Below, piece after piece: positions 58,301 to 64,000 of a stretch of DNA of 64,000 nt (positions are counted from its first letter, which is position 1; every line of letters begins with the position of its first letter). The DNA is from Volvox africanus (lineage: Eukaryota > Chlorophyta > Chlorophyceae > Chlamydomonadales > Volvocaceae): assembly GCA_030268105.1 (NCBI GenBank), contig BSDZ01000004.1:4017001-4081000 (forward strand). The letters run 5' to 3'. A program made the translations under genes and the position numbers. The notes under the pieces were generated by a model. The model saw nothing but the letters and a program-made list of their open reading frames with translations, did not search any database and was not told the DNA's origin.

Positions 58301-59320
58301 CAGCAGCAGTGAGCCGCCGCCGAAGGTATATCCGGGGCTTGTGTTGGCTGCGCCGCTGGTACCAGCTGAGCTGATCCGCACGGCAGCCCGCCCCAACATG
58401 GAGGTCGATCTATTTCATGGAAGGTAGGTCATACACGGATAGGAAAGTGCCGAGAGGGTCAACCATGAGATGCACATACATGCACCTGTAGCATCCAGTT
58501 GCCGTTGGCGACTGGGTAATGGTGGTGCAGTTACGGGACGAGAGACGGAGAGGAGCTGCAAAAGGAATTCTGTCCAATCCAGTCTTTTCTGTCCAGTCCA
58601 TGGCGTGTGGCATATGATGCACACAAACCCCGGCCGTCAACCATCCAAGGAGATTTGGCTAACCGTACCTTTCGTAAGGCACCGTGCCGCTCTCCCAGAC
58701 CTCCGAAGCCCGGCTGCTACCGGCTCCCGTCGTGGCACTGACACTCCGCGACAGGCCGCCGTATCTGCTGCTGTATCGACTGACATATCCTCCGCCTGTC
58801 GTGCTGCTGGCGGCAGAGTAATGGATGCCATCAAACTCCTCCAAAGGGGAAATGGCGCCCTCTCGCCATTCGCCGTCACCGCTCCCACTATCGCCATACA
58901 CTGTAACGGAAGTTGAGTTCCACCAATAACGTTGCGTTGCAAGGGGAATGTTAAGTTCAAGAGAGTGGTCTTGGCGATGGTGCCCGCTAATTTGTATACG
59001 AAATCTGCCCTATGCCCCCTGCAGCACGACGTGCATGATCCTAAGCGTGTCGCATGACTAAAAATACAATCATATAAACACAACGCCCTACCCCCAAGGG
59101 CGAAACCCCATCGCTGCTTTTCTACGTTCAAGCAAGGTGTGTCATGCCTGTCGCGTTTTACCTTATTATAAATCCTACCTGGAAAGCCATCGGCATCCGA
59201 CGCCGGCGGGTGCCTGCGAGCCCAGTTGACAGACTTCCTAGCACCTGGGTTCATTTGACGCAGATTCGCATGCCGATACTCATGCGCCTCTGCGTCCATC
59301 TCCGTGGCGTGCGACGCCAT
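38617..59320 (-). CDS. Giant LRR/DUF4476-like protein, 37-41 exons
   Basis: Minus strand. From ATG 59320, exons can be chained to 41141 with GT...AG introns and matching phase at every join. Two 3' ends are possible. A short last exon (41021-40956) ends in TGA (2,822 residues). Alternatively a GTGGCC donor inside that exon leads to 40471-40380, 40203-40123, 39871-39758 and 38844-38617 (2,982 residues, with an IQ motif). Order: Ser/Gly-rich N-terminus, helical and disordered blocks, a charged coiled coil, RI-type leucine-rich repeats, a DUF4476-like segment, a conserved block with a Lys/Gly-rich linker, and a second DUF4476-like segment. It has no signal peptide or membrane helix, so it is probably an intracellular scaffold (inference). 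Family and name unknown. Confidence 0.65.
38916..39540. repeat. Perfect 25 x 25-bp polypurine minisatellite
   Basis: Twenty-five identical copies of a 25-bp unit beginning AAGGAGAAGGGAAGAAGGAG, with no substitution seen. Degenerate versions flank it (38860-38915 and 39541-39570). The plus strand is all purine. The unit length is not a multiple of 3 and lacks stops on both strands, so all six frames stay open; the long open frames here are artefacts. It lies in an intron and gives the coding strand a very long pyrimidine tract just before the acceptor at 38845. Confidence 0.97.
40718..40746 (+). other. G-quadruplex-forming run
   Basis: Three runs of seven or eight G separated by single A residues, close to the 3' end of the giant gene. 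It sits on the non-coding strand. Confidence 0.6.
40956..44858 (-). CDS. Exons 29-37 of the giant gene (Lys/Gly linker, second DUF4476-like segment, short 3' end)
   Basis: 44858-44395 (KGVEWCRQALRYSG..., Ala-rich); 43924-43807 (QPCVTAWEGVFMEALL... HAANMWK); 43598-43442 (GHYRNFSARLQSE...); 43251-42983 (Lys/Gly-rich, then LGTLEMRARQLAPLMTNLA); 42722-42645 (VLHLLRLLPDFELRIKVLV); 42378-42223 (DRGNVVDLIMDLDHP...); 41923-41734 (poly-Gln, then Ser/Gly-rich); 41280-41141 (PHTGDELLLKVAAALGW...); 41021-40956 (RRAMGDFATLGGR..., TGA). The YQ/VLHLL...D...NVVDLI run across three exons resembles a second DUF4476. Phases agree at each join. Confidence 0.62.
41897..41926. repeat. CTG/CAG microsatellite in an exon
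   Basis: Eight to nine CAG codons on the minus strand encode a Gln run. The exon acceptor lies inside the repeat, so its exact position is ambiguous by multiples of one codon. Confidence 0.8.
42049..42126. repeat. Intronic tandem repeat (CCAACAGCCC and AGCCC units)
   Basis: Four units of about 11 bp (CTCCAACAGCC/CACCAACAGCC) run into six units of AGCCC, in an intron of the giant gene. Confidence 0.85.
45061..47481 (-). CDS. Exons 22-28 of the giant gene (first DUF4476-like segment and following block)
   Basis: 47481-46996 (GFTDEEAPPPSC..., Pro/Ala-rich linker, ending in ALLSVLIQAIDSPAASE); 46744-46532 (VWKTQLLTLATKVAYVTSEQ, AERADAAATLL, FAKFGPDDIAELLQ); 46308-46210 (ELSLAPLLPLRTRVV...); 45787-45602 or 45581; 45525-45457 (TQTVRADICKHLLLIG...); 45334-45299 (STDIMRYVLRLQ); 45180-45061 (IYLSSANIPTRGVIDTHFVN...). 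The helical pattern with a VTS-Q step and repeated LL...D spacing matches my memory of DUF4476. All joins are phase 0. The donor of the 45602/45581 exon is the least certain. Confidence 0.62.
47946..50172 (-). CDS. Exons 17-21 of the giant gene (leucine-rich repeats)
   Basis: 50172-50062 (DAVKGIRAVSGVVAKS...); 49641-49468; 49072-48931; 48683-48244; 48080-47946. The middle three carry RI-type leucine-rich repeats of the form LxxLdLsxCxLgdxGxxaL: RRLDLSGCPLGDAGFSAL, DLLLSGCGLEDAALAVL, KLLDLSQNRFSETGMTVL, TRLDLSHCSLPDAAMPPL, TSLDLSHNCLGWKGCRAL and HELALDGNPLGQGGVLAL. Phase-1 splicing of 48931 to 48683 keeps the repeat register. A His-rich loop of about 60 residues interrupts the array before its last repeat. 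Such repeats usually form a curved surface for protein binding. Confidence 0.75.
50330..55331 (-). CDS. Exons 7-16 of the giant gene (disordered, coiled-coil and helical region)
   Basis: 55331-54374 (LETLPPKIRALLLAH..., His- and Gly-rich, ending EMQQ); 54120-53644 (IPDAMLRNSFVYHQ..., acidic end); 53383-53246 (LTLDQTLAQLPTS... ERRALRE); 52825-52795, a 31-nt exon (EEARRRAEEE); 52567-52508; 52456-52317 (ARYIEVPLGTEDPNDD...); 52257-52217; 51983-51209 (PIPPIPTPPQSGFFCW..., Ala run, ending SSGDTE); 50908-50726 (LAALGQFKEALQPASW...); 50440-50330 (VSRRLVQAAETGSS...). The join of 53246 to 52825 to 52567 builds a continuous charged helix, which supports the tiny exon. The acceptor of the 51983 exon could instead lie about 50 nt upstream in the same phase. 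Confidence 0.62.
55363..55392. repeat. GA microsatellite
   Basis: About 30 bp of (GA)n in an intron of the giant gene; on the coding strand it is (TC)n. Confidence 0.9.
55660..59320 (-). CDS. Exons 1-6 of the giant gene (N-terminal region)
   Basis: 59320-59179 (MASHATEMDAEAHEYR..., donor CAG/GTAGGA, phase 1); 58900-58669 (YGDSGSGDGEW... VPYER); 58409-57570 (STSMLGRAAVRISS..., Ser/Gly-rich, ending in GTGAGT); 57040-56804 (ENEVSEAEALLG... LSKLDDRAIKQL, Gly-rich insert then a helical domain); 56219-56105 (FAATSRRVEHLPC... KGVAGYR); 55799-55660 (VNMKGQVHPTKNTG... MLLQQLLE, ending in GTAAGT). The ATG at 59320 was chosen because exon 1 ends exactly in the phase the next exon needs; the exon 2 frame also has an acceptor directly before its first in-frame ATG, so it is not the start. 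Confidence 0.65.
55916..55976. repeat. CCA/CAT trinucleotide repeat
   Basis: Imperfect (CCA)n with CAT interruptions in the intron between exons at 56105 and 55799 of the giant gene. Confidence 0.85.
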
Positions 59321-61620
59321 CGCCAATCAACCAGGACGATGTCACGAGCTGATTGCTTACAGGTTATTTCATTCAATAATGTTCCAATCATGGTTTAATA
59401 ACATTTTCTCAGTCACAATACCGTTTGCACCAGTTCAAGCAATTCGTTATCTAGGTCTATACCATGAAAGACAATTATCGGTTATTATTATAATTATTTG
59501 CGCTGATATCAACTCCAACCTCATATCAGGTACGCATATTTTGGCGAGGAAGAATACCGTGTCGTACCTTTTCTAAGGTGGCAGTTGGAACTCCGTTAGA
59601 ACTACCTTTCCTGTACACATAGAAGGATGGGGCATATGTTAATGTGACAAGTATCAAAATTAGGCAAAGGTCATGACGTTAATTTAAGGCTCTTTCCCAC
59701 ACTTGGGAACGGCTTGAGGCCTCAAGCGCTTGCCCTTCCATACTCCAGACGGCTTTCTGGCCGCTGTGTTGAAAATATGGATGATTGTTGCCTCATAAGT
59801 TTTTGGTTTCAACTGTTGTATTGTGCATACAGGGAAAGGTTCATGGGCTCCTGGGAAAGGTTTCTGCAGCAGATCGTCTGTCCTGTGGTTTTAAAGCGAG
59901 GGGACCACGATTCTGGCGTCGTGCGCAAGAATCGGCCCTTTTATACAGTCAATAACAAACTATGTTTTCATTTTGAATTCCACAGTTTTCTGCGCTCCAT
60001 CCAAGAAATCTATTTGGCAGAAAGCTTCAGAAACTTCAGCTTCAGAGACAGAAACAGAAACAGAAACAGAAACAGAAAGCTTCAGAAACATACGGCAGCA
60101 GGATGGGACCGCAATCCGTGCATCAACCCCAGCGCCTCTGTCACCCGTGCTTACTTAATGGTACAGTATTAGCGCACTGCAGCCGATTAAGGTCAATTAC
60201 ATTGCCAAAACATCCTGCAGTATTTTTTGCTGCCATATGCACTGCCAACCCACCTATGTATACTTGCATACCGTCTCCAAGGTCAGGGAAGTAAGCAGCC
60301 GAAACCAACTTCAGCTATCAGCCCCCCTCGATGCTCCTTTGTTCGGTCTATGACTGCACGACTGTGTGCATCGAACGCCAGCTACACAAAGGTGGCGAAT
60401 AAGTACGAGCACCTAGCCGGAATGTGAACACGGTATCTGGAGCCTCATATAGTATGAACATAGCTCCCTCGTCTATATGAAGCCAGGAAGTGCCGTCCTC
60501 GTGGTATCAACTTGCATCCTTCGTGTTGGCCTCACTACCGTATACATTTGCTGCTTCCTGGTTACACAAATATCTTCCGGCGGATTGGGCTCTGAAATGA
60601 TGTGTGATTAAAATTTGGTTGCATGGGGTACGGCCCCAACATGCGCAACGAGGCCAGTTGGCAACCTCAAGGACAAGTACGTGAAAGATCAGTTGCCCTC
60701 GCCTGGCATCCAGACGCATGGGCGCGGGCACATGCTGTTGCGACTCCCTTGTATTCATTTTGAGCAAGACCGGATCGGAACATGTCTCAACGCATCGAAA
60801 TCGAAATGTCAGAAACTGCTACCCGTAAATACGCCAGAATTTTACACTTTCGTGATCTTTGGCGACCGAATTCGTCACCCTCTTGGGTACACGAATACCT
60901 TGGGATTGACCAGAGAAAAACAATTGTAAAACGTCCAACACGAAGAGTCATGATGCATAAAAACAGGTACTCAGAGAGGTTCAACGAAATGTTCAACTCT
61001 GCACCAAGGCCCCTAGGAAACCTCTAAATCAAAATCATGGGGCCCGTCACTGTTCCTTTCGCGTCCACATTGCACCGGCCAAGCTCATGAAATGTAGCCG
61101 TAATAATATCCATTTCATGATTTTTTGCCAACCTAACAACTATCTAAGTACCCGTCTATACGAGACATAAATATCCTTCGCAATGCCGGTTGGGTCCATA
61201 GTGTGAGGCTGTCTCATTTGGTAATCCACCAGCTCCGCATGCTCATCTTACATCCACTCACATACCCCCTACACATGCTTCCGTCAACCCCCAACCCTTT
61301 GGAGACGGCAAGACCAGGTGAGGCCTGGCCGGCCTGACCTTTCATCTTCGTTATCTTCGCCATTATCTTCAGCCGCAACAATTACCGGGCAGTAAGGCCA
61401 GTAAGGCCACAGCCATATCACACAACGGGTACCTGTTTTCAAAGCTAGAGCTGTAGGTAAAAAACCAGGACGCCAAGCAGGGAGCCACAGCATGCGATGA
61501 CACTCCGTGGCTACCAGTGCCAAACAGCCCGGCCATACCTGGAGACCACCGCCTCTTAGCAACCCGCCAGATGTCCACCAGCGAACGAATCTGCTAAGCG
61601 CCGAAGAGTTGACACCCCCT
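59321..61620. other. Intergenic between two minus-strand genes
   Basis: Contains the promoter region of the giant gene, though no clear TATA box stands out. An (ACAGAA)n run lies at 60047-60080, flanked by AAGCTTCAGAAAC on both sides (about 60020 and 60076). An 81-codon plus-strand frame (60782-61027) has no recognised domain. No gene is called. Confidence 0.45.
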
Positions 61621-63721
61621 TCACTTCGGCTTCTCAGACTTCTCCTTGAGCTTCTTCGCCACTGATTCCTTCGCCTCCTTTTTCCTCTTCTTCTCCTCCT
61701 TGTCCTTCTTCCTTTCCCCTTTATCCTTCACCTTCTCCTCCTCGTCCTTCACCTTCTCCTCCTCGTCCTTCACCTTCTCCTCCTCGTCCTTCTTCTTCTC
61801 TTTCTTGTCCTTCACCTTCCTTTCCTCCGCCGCCTTCTTTTCCTCCGCCGCCTTCTTTTCCTCCGCCGCCCTCCTTTCCTCCGCCGCTTTTTTCTGCGCT
61901 TCCTTTTCCTTCCTTTTCTCCGCCTTGTCTTTCTTCTTCTCCTCTGCCACCTTCTCCGAGCACTTATTTTCCTCCACCGCCTTCTTCACTCCTTTGTCCT
62001 TCCTTTCCTCCTCCTCCTTGGTCTTCTGCTTCCCCTTGTCGGTCATTTTTTCCTTCGCCGCCTTCTCCTTCTCACCCTTCTCCTGAATATATAAAACAAC
62101 GGGGCAGGGTCCGTGCAGTCACGCAGAGCAAGTGGGGAAGATGCCCTTGCTCCGACATACGAGATTGCGGTCCATGTAACTGGGCAGTAAAGGAGGCTTG
62201 GACAGCACATCCCGACTAAGATGTGGCACGCCCACATGCCCAGTCCAGACTCTTACCACATTCGAGTCTCATTCCCTTGCTTATTCCGTCCCCCCGCCCC
62301 CACGCATGTAGCTCAGGCCACCCGCTACGGTAGGCATCAAGTTCTCAATCCCATCGTACCCGTGCCCGGCCTGCTGTGGCATGCGTTGCATGAGGCCCCT
62401 TTTGTAATTTCCTCATGTAATCCTCATAGGGTTAAACACATAACCCCGTGCATACGGAATGGGTATCCGTGACAATGGAATATGAACATAATTTATGTTG
62501 GCTAAATCTTCTTTCGCTGTCCGTCTCATGAGGATCAGCCGCGAGTCCACAGCACTACCAGCAATCCTCCCGCAGATGAAACAGCTGTGAAATGTAAACA
62601 CCTACGCTGCTTTGCTAGGAAAGCTAAATCCGGAAGACCCACCTCTGCCTTGGGTTTTTCCTTCTCCTGGCCCTGCTTCTGCTGTCCCTGGCAGACACGT
62701 AGACGGGGATAGGCGCACCAGGGGAAATGACGCGTCGGGACAAAACAGAAGGTTCGGGAAGGGAGCGCAGTCTCTGGCAAGGGACGTGCGCGCGTGAGGA
62801 TGGGACTCAGGCAATTGACGGAAACATTCACAAAAATGAATTTACATTACATCCTTGGCTCAGAGTCGAGCACTGAATTACCGTGCAATTTGCTGAAAGT
62901 TCCGGTAACACTGTCCGGGTGTCTTCATGAAGTCCTAGCCACCCTTTCCATGTTCGCCACCCTTTGGCCGAACACCCCTTGCATGTCCTTTCCGCGCAGA
63001 ATGCCCCACCCACGCGTAGCAACCCACACCCTGCCTGACCTCGGCCTCCACCATCTTTTGCTTCTTCTGCACGCTCGTGCCCGCAGGCTCAGAGACCGCC
63101 GCCGCCTTGCGCTTTTCCTGCTTTTTGTCCGGGAAGGAAAAAAGGGGTCAGGCATTCCGATTCCGGTAAATATTGTCAATACGTTGGCGGAGAGCTTGGC
63201 AAGGAAGCTCAAACGTAGAAAGAACCCGAATATCCATGCTCTTGTGTGTCTATCTATATCCAACCTTATCACACCAAGACTTTAAAATCCCTACGAATGA
63301 GCTTCGGGCCCCCCGCCATTCCCCGGGCTGACCCCCTCTACTCGTGCATTAATCTCAGGTTACCCACCTCCGTCGGTTCGGCGCTTCCGGGGCCCCGGTC
63401 GTCTGATCCCAGTACCTCTCATTCCGCTTATCCCCTCCCCCCTTCCCAAACTCCCACTTACGCCCCCCCAACCACTCCTAAGGTAACATCTAGTAACATC
63501 ATCTAGTAGTATCGTCCTAGTGCTCGCTTCATGTCCACCGCCCTGCTGACCTGCTGGTCGCCCTTATCGACGTCCAGCCCCATTGGTGTACCCTCCGTGG
63601 CAGCCGCCTTCCTTTCAGCGAGGCGTCGCGCCTCCATAGCTGCCAGGAAGATGGGATCACACAACCATTCGAGGAAATGGGCGACAGCGGGATCTAACAA
63701 CAGTCGAATGAGAAAGGTCAC
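61621..63721 (-). CDS. Lys/Glu-rich protein, 3' exons of a multi-exon gene
   Basis: Minus strand; the 5' end is uncertain and may lie right of the window. Exons: up to 63551 (CDPIFLAAMEARRLAERK, GLDVDKGDQQ, donor CAG/GTCAGC); 63117-63040 (EKRKAAAVSEPAGTSVQKK); 62687-62643 (GQQKQGQEKEKPKAE); 62082-61621 (EKGEKEKAAKEKMTDKG... EKSEKPK, TGA). All joins are phase 0. The last exon encodes a highly charged helical tail with internal repeats: AAEEKK three times and VKDEEEK three times. Such tails are common in nucleolar and RNA-associated proteins, but nothing here fixes the function. Confidence 0.55.
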
Positions 63722-64000
63722 GCATCATCAAGACATCTGATGGCATAGATAGCGCGGCGACTAAATCCAAGAAAACAAGGTGGCTTGCATGCGTTGTTTT
63801 GATCAGAGAAAGGGCATTCCGTGACATGAACGGGATTTCGACGGATTTAGTTACGTCATTGTTATGTCACGTCTTGTTACAACGGGCCCTGGACTCCTAT
63901 TAAGTGAAGTAGAGCCCCACCAATCGGGTATTAAGCGAGGCCTTAACAAGGCATACGCATTTCGACAAGCCGTCATGTTTGTACCCGCCGATTCCCTCCT
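63722..64000. other. Right edge, nothing recognised
   Basis: Upstream exons of the Lys/Glu-rich gene could lie here or beyond. No frame or splice set was convincing. Confidence 0.4.

Overview
This is eukaryotic nuclear DNA. Spliceosomal introns (mostly GT(G/A)AGT...CAG), GC-rich coding exons with proline, glycine and alanine runs, and chromodomain-bearing Ty3/gypsy elements point to a green alga of the Volvocales type. That placement is inference; nothing in the window fixes the species.

Left part (1-34.3 kb): a nest of Ty3/gypsy LTR retrotransposons from two main families, called A (824-bp LTR) and B (815-817-bp LTR) here. A1 (20899-28369, + strand) is complete and young: its LTRs differ at two positions by eye, it has a GCAAG target duplication on both sides, and gag and pol are intact. 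It landed in an older minus-strand B element (B2, 17.3-30.96 kb), which is fused tail to tail to a plus-strand B element (B1, 13.7-17.3 kb). B1 sits in the 5' LTR of a decayed minus-strand A copy (A2, 8.4-13.7 kb). A deleted B-like element with A-like ends (B0, 0.83-4.84 kb) and the 5' LTR of another A copy lie at the left edge. A solo B LTR with a CCCTT duplication lies at 33.5-34.3 kb. In both families gag ends in UAG and pol continues in the same frame, with a covarying hairpin 7 nt after the stop. Both families also carry a small spliced ORF upstream of gag.

Between B0 and A2 (4.8-8.3 kb) there are two tandem minus-strand genes for C-type-lectin-like proteins. Their second exons are almost identical although their first exons have diverged.

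Middle (31-38.6 kb): GC-rich sequence without a readable gene, a dispersed repeat, and a small two-exon membrane-protein gene on the minus strand.

Right part (38.6-59.3 kb): at least 37 minus-strand exons can be chained in consistent phase from an ATG at 59320, giving a protein of about 2,800-3,000 residues. It has disordered N-terminal segments, a short coiled coil, RI-type leucine-rich repeats, two DUF4476-like segments and possibly a C-terminal IQ motif. One of its last introns carries 25 perfect copies of a 25-bp polypurine/polypyrimidine repeat. A lysine/glutamate-rich gene (61.6-63.7 kb, minus) closes the window. No rRNA, tRNA or CRISPR array was recognised.
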